NCBI GenBank assembly: GCA_964017065.1
Contig: OZ024783.1
Coordinates: 3,211,665 to 3,275,664 of the forward strand
DNA length: 64,000 bases
Direction: 5' to 3'
From: Haliclona indistincta
Taxonomy: Eukaryota > Porifera > Demospongiae > Haplosclerida > Chalinidae
Shown: positions 36,543-47,970 of the stretch, piece after piece
How positions within the stretch are numbered: position 1 is the first letter of the stretch
Layout: each line of letters begins with the position of its first letter
Position numbers and translations under genes: made by a program
The notes under the pieces: generated by a model
Told to the model about the DNA's origin: nothing
What the model saw: only the letters and a program-made list of their open reading frames with translations
The model's database searches: none

Positions 36543-36679
36543 TTAATCACCGTATAATCCTTCAATGCACATTACATCCAAAACTGATTTTAAATGACAT
36601 TTAAAACACTTAGAGTTGATTTTCAACAACTTTAGAGCAATTCCAGCAAGATTTACAATTTTTGATGAAAACTCATTAA

Positions 36680-37276
36680 CCCTTTAGGGCCTATAGCGGC
36701 TTTAGCCGTCATAATTGACTCCACCTACTGTAGACGTCATAAATAGTGTGAAAAGTGGTCTAGAAAGGTCAAATAAAGTTTAATTGCAAAAGCTAACTTT
36801 ACCTGAAAAAACCCACTGTTTTTCGCCGCGCCCCCCCACTACAATATATAGAACGGGGGGGTTTTTAAAGGGCGGTGTCCCCCCTTTAACCCGGGGTTCG
36901 AAGGGGCGGAGCCCCTCGCCGCTTTCGGCATTTTTGGGGCTTCAGGATGCCCAGAAATGCATACTTGGGCATAGAATATGGTCTAAACTATGCTGTTTGC
37001 TCACCTGGACACCACCAGGTTTTTGTATCAGTCACAAGGGCTAAACGAAGACCAAAATTGGCTGGAAAATTACGAGGTCGCAGCACTTAAGTGGCTTCAG
37101 TTCCGAAGTGGGAGTGGCCAACTCAGAGTTTAGTACATGGTCGTAAATTTTGACATGCCAGGAAATAACAGTGCTAGTTTGGAACAGCTAGCGTACTGCA
37201 TGTTGTAGAAATCGCAAGACAAACTGTCAGTTTAGAGTAAGCCGAATTTCGTCAAAATAATTCAGTCACTAAAGAG
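36680..37276. mobile_element. piggyBac-type element P3, copy b
   Basis: Direct repeat of copy a, flanked by TTAA at 36676-36679 and 37277-37280. The 133 bp between the copies is an inverted relative of 30640-30768. Confidence 0.65.
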
Positions 37277-38767
37277 TTAACTCAGTTATTCAGTGGTAAA
37301 CTAGTGGTAAACACAAGGATATCTGATGGTAGATACTTGGTTAACTGTTATGATCAGTGGTAAACTAGTGGTAAACACAAAGATAGCTGATGGTAGATAC
37401 TTGGTTAACTGGTTAACTCAGTCATTCAGTGGTAAACTAGTGGTAAACACAAGGATACCTTATGGTAGATACTTGGTTAACTGGTTAACTCAGTCATTCA
37501 GTGGTAAACTAATGGTAAACACAAGGATAGCTGATGGTAGATACTTGGTTAACTGTTATTCAGTGGTAAACTAGTGGTAAACACAAGGATAGCTGATGGT
37601 AGATACTTGGTTAACTGGTTAACTCAGTCGTTCTGTGGTAAACACACGGATATCTGGTGGTATAGATATTAGGTTAACTGGTTAACTCAGTCATTCAGTA
37701 AGTAAACCAGAGGCAAACACACGGATATCTGGTGGTAGGTAGATACTTGGTTAACTGGTTAACTCAGTAATTCAGTGGTAAACACACGGATGTCTAGTGG
37801 TATAGATACTAGGTTTTTTTGTTGTTTTTTTTGCATTGGAATGAATATTCAACAAAATAAAGCAGTGGAACCAACAAAATAGGGCAGTGAAAAAATAGAC
37901 AAAAATAGTTCAGTTAGCAAAGTTAGACAAAGACAAAGCATAATCCACGTTAGTACATCGCCACATATATGCGTAAGTATTTCACTATATTTGTGATACT
38001 ATGATACTCTCGTCTCCTCAGTCCACTCCCTGGCGGTATCAGCTGCTGCAGGAGCGCATCATTTGAGTCTGAGAGTGAGCGCGGTAAGAAGGCAGGAGCG
38101 GGACACTCCCACGCACTTGATTAAAAATTGCACCTCGACACATGATGGCCGTGTTTCTAAAGATAGACTTGTGATGCCCGACGGTACGCGTACGTACAGT
38201 TTCGTATTGGATGGAACTTGGCTGTTAGAGGCTCCTTGAGGTAAGCAACAGCTCGTAGAAGCTTTCTACACCCGCGATGATGCGCAAACGATCTCCACGT
38301 GCTAGTATACCAGCTGTAGAGAAACAGCACGACGGCCCACCATCACGGATTCGACTCGTTTCTTGCTTTAACAGTATCTACTCGAGCTGGCAGACAAGCA
38401 TGATTGTCCTGGGATGGTATAAAGCTGCTTCTTACCTTCAGGAGCGCATATAAACAAGGGAGCATGTAACTCTGTAAACGGCGAAATCCTAACATGGCGG
38501 CTGTCCATAAAGGAACTATAATCCATATAAGCCTATAAGTAATAAATAATAAATATTTTAGCCGCGCCTCCACCCGGTAAGGTAAACGGGGGTAATTCCG
38601 TACATTTTTTTTCATTATTGTGATTTTAATGGAAAAGTACAATAAAAATAATACACATAAAAGGCAGCGCCAGAGGGCCGCGACAAACAAAAGTTCTAAG
38701 TTAATAAATGGTTAGTGTAGACAGAATCAAAAAAGGAAGAAGCAAAATTCAAAGTGGGAGACAAGGA

Positions 38768-38845
38768 GTGCGTGCAGTGCAGTGCAGTGCGTGCAGTGCA
38801 GTGCGTGCTGTTGCTGCAGTGCGTGCAGTGCAGTGTGTGCAGTGC
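38768..38845. repeat. GTGCA short tandem repeat
   Basis: Repeated GTGCA/GTGCGTGCA units within the foldback's left arm. Confidence 0.8.
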
Positions 38846-41559
38846 ATTCCGTAAATTGGGTAATTCCGCAATTTTTGTACTAAAGTCATTCTGCTCGACC
38901 GAAAGCAAAAAGAATCGGGGTGCAACATAGCATGCGCTAATCTCTGGCTATAGTAGATCGATTATTTGACGGAGATCGCTTGTGCTGGCTTTATAGTATA
39001 GAACGGCAGAGCAAAATCCATACCTTTTTGTAAGCTCCGAAAAATCAGTTGTCTGCGCGATCAGCTGTTGTTCGGGTACCTTTACGTAGGGTCTCCACAC
39101 AAAAAAAAATCAACTTCTACAAAATCAGCTTTTCGGCGACTTAGTATGTACACCAACTTATAAAAACCCCATTCCAAAGGGAAGTCAACGGAAGTACTAC
39201 TCTTAACAAGTACTTTTAATAATATCTCGGTTAGCAAACCAGAGGAGGTCGGGTTTATGGGGTCGCTTCCAGCCAGATGGTCAGAAGTGGCAGTTCACGT
39301 TTATATTTATGCAACATGTACAACTACTAATCAACTTTACAAAACTATAGTGAGGAAGCCGCTTCCTCTTCAGCGAAGAAGCTTACATAGGGTTACTGCA
39401 TAGATACTGCAAGTGTCGGCGCTGGCTTCAAACTATCGCTTTCGAGCTCCACAGCACCTCTTCGTAACACATAGACCTTTACTAAAGATCCAGTAAAATT
39501 GTACAATTTAGCCGTGTTGCTATCCACCATAAAATCGACTTTCATTTCGACATACAAACTGGTTCTTGGTTAATTAACAATTTTAATAGTTAATAAACAA
39601 TTCAGTGGTAGTACTAGGCGATTAGTTGAAGTCGATTTCATCAGGATAGCAACACAGCTGAATTTTACAATTTTACTGGATCTTCAGTAAAGGTCTATGT
39701 GTTACGAAGAGATACTGTGGAGCTCGAAAGCGGGTGTTTGAAGCCAGCGCCGACACTTGCAGTATCTATGCAGTAACCCTATGTAAGCTTCTTCGCTGAA
39801 GAGGAAGCGGCTTCCTCACTATAGTTTTGTAAAGTTGGTTAGTAGTTGTATATGTTGCATAAATATAAACGTGAACTGCCACTTCTGACCATCTGGCTGG
39901 AAGCGACCCCATAAACCCGACCTCCTCTGGTTTGCTAACCGAGACCAAACGCATTTCAGCAAAGGTAGTATTATTAAAAGTACTTGTTAAGAGTAGTACT
40001 TCCGTTGACTTCCCTTTGGAATGGCCAGCAGCCTTGCAGAACCTTGCTAGTCGTGCAAGAGATGCGCTCTAATAAGAAGATCGAATGACTAGTTAATAAC
40101 TGATTGCGGTCAGAGTTTAAAGCTGATTTCTGCAGGATCGAAGAAGTTTTTGACTGCGAAATTTGCACCAGGAGGTTTTTATAAGTTGGTGTACATACTA
40201 AGTCGCCGAAATGCTGTTTTTGTAGAAGTTGATTTTTTGTGTGGAGACCCTACTTTACGCGACTATATCTATTGACACTATCAGCATGTAGCTAAGTCAT
40301 CTGGCATTCGTATTCAGCAAATACGAACTCAGTTCGTATTCAGCAAATACGAACTCTGGCGCAGCTGTCCTTCCTGAGAAATAAACGCACCTAGTCTGCC
40401 TAGATGATTCACGCCATTGAGTTATGATTGGGCGGGGCTGGTCAAGGCTCCGCCCTTTTTACAGCAAGATAGCTTCATGGTTCTATCTCAGAAAAGACAG
40501 CTGCGCCAGAACTCTTGTTAGCTGCAAGGCATGCCAGATGGCTTAGCTTCATGCCAGTAGTGCCGATAAGTTTTTTCGTGTGAAGCTCCATGTACAACAG
40601 CCGATCAATCAAATAAGACCGTATTCTCCGAAAAGGTGAGAATTTTGCTCTGCCGTTCTATACTCGAAGGCTTGCACAAGCAATCTTCGCAGTAGTATTG
40701 ATCCACTATAGTCAAGGATAAGCGCATGCTATATTGTAGACAGATTGTCCTTGCTTTCGTTCCAGTAGAGCGGTTTCAGTATGAAATATGAAAGTTACGG
40801 AATTACCCCCTTTCCAATTGTCGGCGTACAAACGCGGCTGCTTCGCCTACCACTGCTTGAAACTTGATATGCAGATTCTACAAAGGTAGGAGCATATACC
40901 TGTTAAGCTTGGAAATTTGCTCTGTTTGCAAGACAAAATATTCGTCGTAGAAGCGGAAATATTACGGAATTACCCCCGTTTACCTTACCCGCCCCCACAC
41001 ACCAATCGAGCGCACATGGTCTGTTGCAAACTCGATACCATGGCTACCACCGCCAGTATACAACAGCTGAGATCGAGAGTTCGGAGACCGATCGCCGAGA
41101 TTGCAGCGCTGTTAGCACACCACAGCCAAGCAGTGAGCGCCCTGCAGTGGACGATACACGGGTGCTTCGCAAGAAAGAGAGGAAGGCTCTATCGGCTGTG
41201 AAGAATATCTTGAAGGGCTTGTGTGGTAAAATGTAAGCCGACTTCGCCTAGGCCTGCTCCATAGCTAGCTCGCTTGGGTTCGTCGATCAGAGCATAGATA
41301 ATACAGTACAAGTGGATATGCAACGTGTCCGCATACTGCTAAATTGCCTGAAGACGTCACTGCAGTGGGTGATACGGATCTAAATAAAGCACCAAAGGTG
41401 CAGATGCCTCGGTGCAGTAGCATGTATGCTAGCATGCAATTAGCAGATGCATATGACAGCATATATGCATGAATGCAGTAGATCCATGGAAGCATCAAAA
41501 CAGTGTCATAGAAGCATGCAATGCAAGCTACAGTAGAAGTGACCAGCAGATCCATGGAA

Positions 41560-41945
41560 CATGCAGGCAAGCAGCAGATCATAGCAACAGTGCTATGGAA
41601 GCACAGGCTAGTGGCAGCTATTCAGCAGCAGCAAGCAGCAGATCATAGCAACGGTGCTATGGAAGTGCATGCTAGTGACAGCTTATCCAGCAGCAGCAGA
41701 TCATAGCAACAGTGCTGTCGAAGCGCAGGCTAGTGGTAGCTATCCAGCAGCAGCAGCAGATCATAGCAACAGTGCTATGGAAGCGCAGGCTAGTGGTAGC
41801 TATTCAGCAGCAGCAGATCATAGCAACAGTGCTATGGAAGCACAGGCTAGTAGCAGCTTTCCAGCAGCAGCAGCAGCAGGCAAGCAGCAGATCATAGCAA
41901 CAGTTCTATGGAAGCGCAGGCTAGTGGCAGCTATCCAGCAACTGT
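41560..41945. repeat. ~57-63-bp minisatellite in foldback right arm
   Basis: Units contain AGCAGCAGATCATAGCAACA and GTGCTATGGAAGCGCAGG. One frame stays open as an ADHSNSAMEAQASGSYPAA repeat, probably because the period is near a multiple of three. Confidence 0.8.
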
Positions 41946-41989
41946 ACAAGCTGTTGTACAAAAGTTGTATTGAAGCCAAACAGAATAAT

Positions 41990-42247
41990 GTAGCTTCCAA
42001 GGAGCAACCCAGTGTTTGTAAAACAAAAAGTAAACCGAGCATTCCAGAAGTCAAATTTGATTCTAAGCCTCTTTGTCTGCACTCGCAAAGTAGTTTAGTG
42101 CTGATCAGTGACTGCATTAGTAATGGATAGTAATTTTATAGAGAAGTCCTCAAATCAGCAAGCACAGTCCAGTGCTTGCTGATTTGAGGTTCTGGAATGC
42201 TCGGTTTACTTTTTGTTTTACAAACACTGGGTTGCTCCTTGGATGCC
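41990..42247. repeat. Inverted repeat with inner hairpin
   Basis: 41990-42047 is the inverse of 42188-42245, and CCTCAAATCAGCAAGCAC near 42148 pairs with GTGCTTGCTGATTTGAGG. Confidence 0.75.
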
Positions 42248-43634
42248 ACGCCCACTATTTTGGCTGATTGCAGCTTGTGCGATCAAGAGACGATCGCAGG
42301 GTTACTGAATTTTGGTGATTGTGATGGACATGAGATGGCTCTACTCAGCCGACGTGTTTCTGTATCGCAATCGTGCTTTCTTTGAGCATAAATTGCACTG
42401 AAACAATATCATGAGTTGCCGAACATAGATTGCTCGACCCCGGGGTCTTTGGAAAATAAAATTACCCCGGGACGGCAAGACGAGAGCTTTTCAATTGTAG
42501 CTCGTTGTAATGCTGATGGATAAAGGTGTTCAGTTGCAGTACTGACTTGCAATCCCGCCCTATTCGTTTATCAGTCACTAGGACTGGTGGCCGATAATAG
42601 ATTGCTTTTGCCGAACATCGATGTTTTCGGCTACCCACTTTCTTCGTCTCCACAGTAGACAAAGAAGCAGTTACGAGCTGCATATTTGCAATGCAGGCAG
42701 AGGAACTGTGTGTCTATACGTAGGTCAAGTTTGATCTGTGTAGCGTATTTGCAAGTGTACGAACGAGTGGCCGATAATAGATGGTGGCCGAATATTGGTG
42801 GCTTACTCTACCGTCGACCATCACAAGTCTATCTTTAGCCATCATGTGCGGAGGTGCAATTTTTAATCAAGTGCGTGGGAGTGTCCCGCTCCAGCCTTCT
42901 TACCGCGCTCACTCTCACTATGCGCTCCTGGCAGCCTGCTGTAGGGTGACTTTATCATCATGAGAATAATAATAATGATGATAAATAGATTTACTAGACT
43001 ATCAAGTTCACAATATTCTTTCAACAGCGCAAAAACTTGAGAAAAAAAATAAAGATTTTAATATCAAACTAAGAAATTGAATTCTCTTCTTAGCAATAGG
43101 AGAGGACCTGAGACCCTTTACCAGAAGATTAAATCCCTCCATTCCCACATCGTCGTCAATTCTTAGTCCCCATCTTTCATCAAAGTGGCTGATGCAGTAT
43201 CCTGTGCATGGCATACCAGTCAAAACCAACTACAGGTCTAACATCGATTGTATCACGTTTACTATAGTCCACCTTCACACTATCAATAATGCTAGGACAC
43301 ACATATGCACAATGGACCAAATTTTTTAAGCCATCATATTGGTTGATGGCAAGCAGCTGTACCATGCAACTCCTGGTACACATGCAGGGTGACTATGATA
43401 ATCATCATGTCTGTACATTCCTGCCAGAAACCTCACAACAACACTATGGAGGGCAGTCAGGTATTCTTGAAGAGTGAGATGGAGGAAGGAGTAGGATCAA
43501 GTTTCTTAAAGTTGTTATAGTAAATAGGTTTAGTATTTTTGAAATGACATGAATACATGTACTAACATTGATATGATTAATAACAGTTTTCAATGTTATT
43601 ATAAAGTGTGAAATGTCAAACATGTACTAAATAG

Positions 43635-45935
43635 TTACAATGGTTCCAGCAGATGCTTATATTGTTCGTGGATGTGTGGTGGTAGCTTGTTATAGTCTGA
43701 TTTATTAACTTTCAACTTCTTTAATCGACTGTTACCAGCAGTCTCAATCAGTTGGAGCAGTTTTGTTTCATTCTCATCACTTTTGTAGTCACTTATCCAT
43801 CCAATCTGTAGTACTTCTAGTGTGTGGTGTGACTGTACAATGTTAGTGAGAACAGGTAGATCACTGTCTAGTAGACCAACACTAATATTCAGGTATGTCA
43901 GTGAAGTGATATTTATGATTGATGCAGCTAGCGGGTGAAGAAGGTTACGTGAGATGGTGAGCTCTTTGAGGTTTGTGTTCTCATGTGGGAGTAACTCACC
44001 ATGATAAATAATATCTCGATAACCTAAATATATTGTCAGTTCTTGCAGTGAAGATGGTTGAAACAATAGTGGAATGAGTGTTTTCGTATGTATTTCACTA
44101 GTATTTGTGAAACTATGAAAGTCCAGTCTCCTCAGTCCACTCTCTGGTGCTATCAGCTGCTGGAAAATGACTTTATCATCAAGATCATAATAATCATGAT
44201 AAATAAATATGACTAGGCTATCAAATTCACAAAATTCTTTCAACGGAGCAAAAACTTGAGAAAGACATAAAGATTTTAATATGTAACGCAGAAATCGAAT
44301 TCTTTTCTTAGAGGACCTGAGACCCTTTACTAGAAGATCAACTCCCTCCATTCCCATACCATCGTCAATCCTTAATCCCCACCTTTCATCAAAGCGGCTG
44401 ATGCAGTATCCTGCGGCATACCAGTCAAAACCAACTACTGGTCTAACATCGATTGTATCACATTTACTATAATCCACCTTCACACTATCCATAATGCTAG
44501 GACACTCATATGCACAATGGACCAACTGTAGACCCTCAGAGGGAATCAGCTGTACCAACTCCTGGTACACAGGGTGACTATGATAATCATCATGTCTGTA
44601 CATTCCTGCCAGAAACCTCACAACAACACCACCTTCCTTTAGCCATTCTACCAGTTCAAAGCCACTAGGATTCACAATAGCAATATGGAGGGCAGTCAAG
44701 TATTCTTGAAGAGTGAGATGGAGGAAGGAGTAGGAGCACCCAGGACCTGTACACACATTCACACTTGTTGTCTTTTTCATTGTCCCAAGATGCTCAAAGT
44801 CCTCACCAAGGTCAGTGAAGACATACCTTTTCTTGCACAGACTCTCATAGGCCACCTTGGCTAGCTGAAGAAGCTGCTGAGCCACTAGAGGAGCAAGCTT
44901 GCTAATGTCCTCTGTACGCTGGAGGGAAGGAGGCATACAATACTCACTAGGAACCCGATGTATGGACACAAGGTGCCTGCGAATGAGACCACGAGAGAGA
45001 GCATCAAAGACCTGTGTCATGGTTGTAGGGAAGGGAGTATCTGTGTCATAGCTGTCCTGGTATATCAGGGCTACAATGACGGCATTGAGAGGGATATACA
45101 TCATACCATATATGGGAGGATTACTGGTGATGTAAGACAAGAACCCTGCCAGGATATCCCCACTAAATACGCTCTCAGCATACCGCTTGATATCCTCTCT
45201 AGTGAAGCCTATCACCTCGAGGTGCCTATCTATGTTATGCTGGCAGAGTCTCCAGAGCTCAGCACTTACTGAAGGACGACTGGTGACAATAATAGTAACC
45301 TCAGCCAAAAGCCTACCCTTGAGTAGATCTATGTAGACTGAGCCCTCTTGTCGCTGCTCACGAGGAAGCTCATCAAACCCATCGCACACGATAAGCAATC
45401 CACCTCCTTCTCCTATTGCAGCCAAGAGCTCCTCCATGTTAGTGGTAGCATCACATGGCAGCAGGTCCTCAAGGCAGCGTGCCTCTTGAGCCTTCTTATC
45501 CCTCAAACGAACTAGCACCACTAACTCGTACTGCTTCACACTCTCTAACTCTTCCCACTTGTGACACACCTCCCATGCCAGTGTGCTCTTGCCGATACCT
45601 GGTGCACCCTCCACCAGGACACAGCGTACTGGTCTACCATCCTCTCTGGGCTCTAGTATATGATCTAGTGCTATCGGAGTTTTCTCACGCAAGATCTCTT
45701 CAGTTAAACCGTGGAGACTTTTTCTAGTAAACTCATCTGCTTGCTTCCTGGTGATGCCCTCCTTGCTGATGACAGCTAGCTCAATGTAGTGCTTGCTGGC
45801 AGTAGTGAGTAGCTTATCATCATCAGGGAGTGGCTGTCGGTAACATTTCTTTAGGAACTGTTTGTACTGTTTCGTGGTGATAGCTGAGGAGAGGAAACAC
45901 ATCATCCACTGGTCATTAGTGACTGAGTATGTCAT
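43635..45935 (-). CDS. NACHT-LRR receptor E (CARD cut off by transposon)
   Basis: Open for 766 aa from MTYSVTNDQWMM with P-loop GAPGIGKST, LIVCDGFDEL, TSRPS, FLHLTLQEYLTALHIA and the LRR-like end. A 345-bp inverted-repeat insertion lies immediately upstream of this frame and introduces stops, separating it from its CARD exons (46406-46941). It could be made only from an internal start or if the insertion is spliced out; otherwise a recent pseudogene. A 4-residue deletion after LRSS relative to siblings stays in frame. Confidence 0.7.
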   Translation of the reverse strand: MTYSVTNDQWMMCFLSSAITTKQYKQFLKKCYRQPLPDDDKLLTTASKHYIELAVISKEGITRKQADEFTRKSLHGLTEEILREKTPIALDHILEPREDGRPVRCVLVEGAPGIGKSTLAWEVCHKWEELESVKQYELVVLVRLRDKKAQEARCLEDLLPCDATTNMEELLAAIGEGGGLLIVCDGFDELPREQRQEGSVYIDLLKGRLLAEVTIIVTSRPSVSAELWRLCQHNIDRHLEVIGFTREDIKRYAESVFSGDILAGFLSYITSNPPIYGMMYIPLNAVIVALIYQDSYDTDTPFPTTMTQVFDALSRGLIRRHLVSIHRVPSEYCMPPSLQRTEDISKLAPLVAQQLLQLAKVAYESLCKKRYVFTDLGEDFEHLGTMKKTTSVNVCTGPGCSYSFLHLTLQEYLTALHIAIVNPSGFELVEWLKEGGVVVRFLAGMYRHDDYHSHPVYQELVQLIPSEGLQLVHCAYECPSIMDSVKVDYSKCDTIDVRPVVGFDWYAAGYCISRFDERWGLRIDDGMGMEGVDLLVKGLRSSKKRIRFLRYILKSLCLSQVFAPLKEFCEFDSLVIFIYHDYYDLDDKVIFQQLIAPESGLRRLDFHSFTNTSEIHTKTLIPLLFQPSSLQELTIYLGYRDIIYHGELLPHENTNLKELTISRNLLHPLAASIINITSLTYLNISVGLLDSDLPVLTNIVQSHHTLEVLQIGWISDYKSDENETKLLQLIETAGNSRLKKLKVNKSDYNKLPPHIHEQYKHLLEPL

Positions 45936-45940
45936 TATAC

Positions 45941-46285
45941 TAGCCTAGTAACTTGGTGCCAAATAGAGCGCCTAGTTTTAAATGTATACACATGCGAGAA
46001 ATTTTCCTGACATTCCAGGAATACCGGATATTTTCCGTTCACGTTTGTGACATGTGCACTGACCTCGTGCTTCTGTTTTGCCAACGAAAAAATTCGAATA
46101 CGACAAGACGTATTGGCAGCAAACTTGGACATACAATCATGAAGCTACGAGTATCCACAGTTGGTTAGATGTCCGTACTGGCACGATGCAAAAGCATGCT
46201 ATAGCTGTCCCCGCCCATTTTCTTCGCGCATGCGTGTGCATTTGATACTAGGCGTTAAATTAATTACTAGGTACTAGGCTAGTTG
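45941..46285. mobile_element. 345-bp TIR element in NLR E linker
   Basis: Imperfect ~45-bp inverted ends (TAGCCTAGTAAC with GTACTAGGCTA; GCGCCTAGTTTTAAATG with its near-complement). TTATAC is duplicated at 45935-45940 and 46286-46291. All other units have one TTATAC here, so this is a post-duplication insertion. Confidence 0.85.
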
Positions 46286-46941
46286 TTATACCTGTTGTGC
46301 TTGAATGAGATGAAGAGGTGATGGAGGATGGTATCATACTATCATTGGTCTGTGCTGTAAGACACTGTCACATGTTATTCCACCATACACACATTCTCTA
46401 CTCACCAGCTGATGTGTTTGGTGGTAGGGACGACACTAGTTGAGGAGTGTGCAGTGACTTGAGTTGAGCTACATCAGAACACCATGCACTGGTCAGTGGA
46501 TGTACTCAGACACACATTATCACACTCACCACATGTGGACCTCAGCTTGCCACAGAAGTGCAGCTTTGAACTGTCCTTCTCGAGTGCTTCCACAAACTGG
46601 TGGTAGTTGCTGGGGTCTAGTCGGATTGTTGTTTCTGTCGCATCTAGGAGCTCAGACACTTTCTGTTCTGTGAGTGGCAGCTCAAAAATCTTTCTTCTCG
46701 TCTCTCGTGACAGTAGACCAGCGGAGTACAGTTCTGCTGCCAGTGAAGTAGGGTCACCAATGGATTTGAACAGATCAGCATAATGCCTTTGGAACGAGCG
46801 GTACTCAGCGCTCTCGGTCTGCTGAACAGCCGACGAAGATTACAGACAAGTATCATTAATTTTATATACTATTACATACAATGCAGCTATGGACTGATTC
46901 AGCTAAAGAAACAGACTTACCTGATCGGCACAAGACGCCAT
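46286..46941 (-). pseudogene. CARD-side exons of NLR E
   Basis: First exon 46921-46941 (MASCADQ), CARD-like exon 46530-46821 (292 nt, starting QTESAEY), linker 46406-46468, and the first part of the fourth exon from 46354, which runs into the transposon and stops at TAA within it. All splice sites are intact, so a CARD-only product is possible. Confidence 0.75.
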
Positions 46942-47010
46942 AAATAGTTACACAAAACAAGCCACACCTTTCAAGGGCGTAGCTAGTTATCAATGAATCT
47001 GATTAATGTG
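46942..47010 (-). promoter_or_regulatory. Conserved 5' flank of NLR E
   Basis: Shares GGTGTGGCT and ATTCATTGA with other units, between the receptor-tail stop (47117) and the NLR ATG. Confidence 0.3.
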
Positions 47011-47214
47011 TATCTTGATGTGATTGTAAAGCGATAGTAAATTTAGCTTGCTTCACACAATAAGTGATAGTACAGAATATTTTACTCAATACCAAACAGT
47101 GCAGTGGTGTTAGTGTCTATTGTGAGAATGCATAATATATTGGGTTTTGCAAGCCTTGCTGTGTAGCTGCATTGCCATGGTGATGAGTTGGTTCTGTCAC
47201 AGCGATATATGTCC

Positions 47215-47605
47215 TACCTGAAAATTGTCCCATGGGACAAAATTCAGCTGACGATAATTGTCCTAGGATAAAAATTGATTGACGTATTTTGTCCTAGGAC
47301 AAAATTGGATCGACGGTTTTTGTCCTAGCCGACACAAAATTGTCCTAGGACAAAAAACGCCAACGAAAACTCTCCTAGGACAAAATAAGCTAACGGGAAC
47401 TGTCCTAGGACCAAAATATTCCGACGAAAATTGTCCTAGGACTAAAATATTCCGGCGAAAACTGTCCTGGGACTAAATACGCCAACGAGAACTGTCCTAG
47501 GACAAAATAAGAAGCCAACGAAAACTGTCCTAGGACAAAATAAGAAGCCAACGAAAACTGTCCTAGGACAAATTTAAGACTGACCCAACGAAAACTGTCC
47601 TATAA
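47215..47605. repeat. ~38-bp minisatellite with TCCTAGGACAAAAT core
   Basis: About ten imperfect units alternating AACGAAAACTGTCCTAGGAC and short spacers. Confidence 0.85.
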
Positions 47606-47970
47606 TGGTGTCTATAAATTATAGTTCAAATGGCGGGGTAAGTTATGAATCATCCCGAGTGAATTAAGATTTTTGTTTTCAGTGACAATTAATATGAGGA
47701 TTAAAGTTTGTGCTATAGTAGCGTTTCATCATCAATCATAAACATGCATGCATGCAGTTTTGTATAGTATCAATGGTATTGTTCTATAGCTCTCGATCTG
47801 CTCACTATTCACATCATGTCTTCTTCTCTATTAAGTAGATGCACATGCATTGGCTATAACAGAACCCACTGTACTGTCATCAGTATAATATTCTGCAAAC
47901 AACATCAAAATAATGAAAAGTTTTTAAATGAACCGTGTTGCCTCATCAACAAGTAGCTATGAATTACTCA

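Larger units (their letters stand above)
35756..37979. repeat. 72-bp minisatellite interrupted by TTAA elements
   Basis: Units built on GGTTAACTCAGTCATTCAG and TGGTAAACTAGTGGTAAACA repeat at about 72 bp in 35830-35945 and 37277-37815. Being a multiple of three, they read as a 24-residue repeat (SGKLVVNTRIADGRYLVNW) at 37326-37574. Each unit offers several TTAA sites, and two piggyBac-type copies sit inside. 37816-37979 is unique AT-rich sequence. Confidence 0.8.
38049..42930. mobile_element. 4.9-kb foldback element inside NLR E'
   Basis: Ends CAGGAGCGCAT and ATGCGCTCCTG; inverted pairing continues inward in steps (38100/42900, 38575/40980, 38990/40640, 39110-39540/39640-40258) to a centre near 39580. 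NLR sequence resumes on both sides (TATCAGCTGCTG and CCTGCTGTAGGG), suggesting a 7-8-bp target duplication. The right arm has extra DNA (41240-42780). No transposase-like ORF; open frames at 38343-38690 and 41654-42130 are not convincing. Confidence 0.75.
35292..43495 (-). pseudogene. NLR E', C-terminal half only, split by two large insertions
   Basis: LRR-region homology occurs in three pieces: 42931-43495 (5' side), 37980-38048 and 35292-35755 (3' end). They are separated by a 4.9-kb foldback and a 2.2-kb minisatellite block. NACHT, CARD and first exon are absent: homology ends at about 43495, just after the LTLQEYLTALH region, and joins directly to the 3' flank of the next NLR. Small indels also break the frame (for example near 43205 and 35548). 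Confidence 0.85.

Noticed and set aside
38343..38690. 115-aa minus ORF with hydrophobic N-terminus
   Set aside because: Inside a foldback arm; no similarity, no splice or start support.
41654..42130. 158-aa ORF with ADHSNSAMEAQ repeats
   Set aside because: Minisatellite translation; several frames are open in the same stretch.
47215..47605. CRISPR-like repeat/spacer pattern
   Set aside because: Spacers are not unique, the repeats are imperfect, and the genome is eukaryotic; it is a minisatellite.
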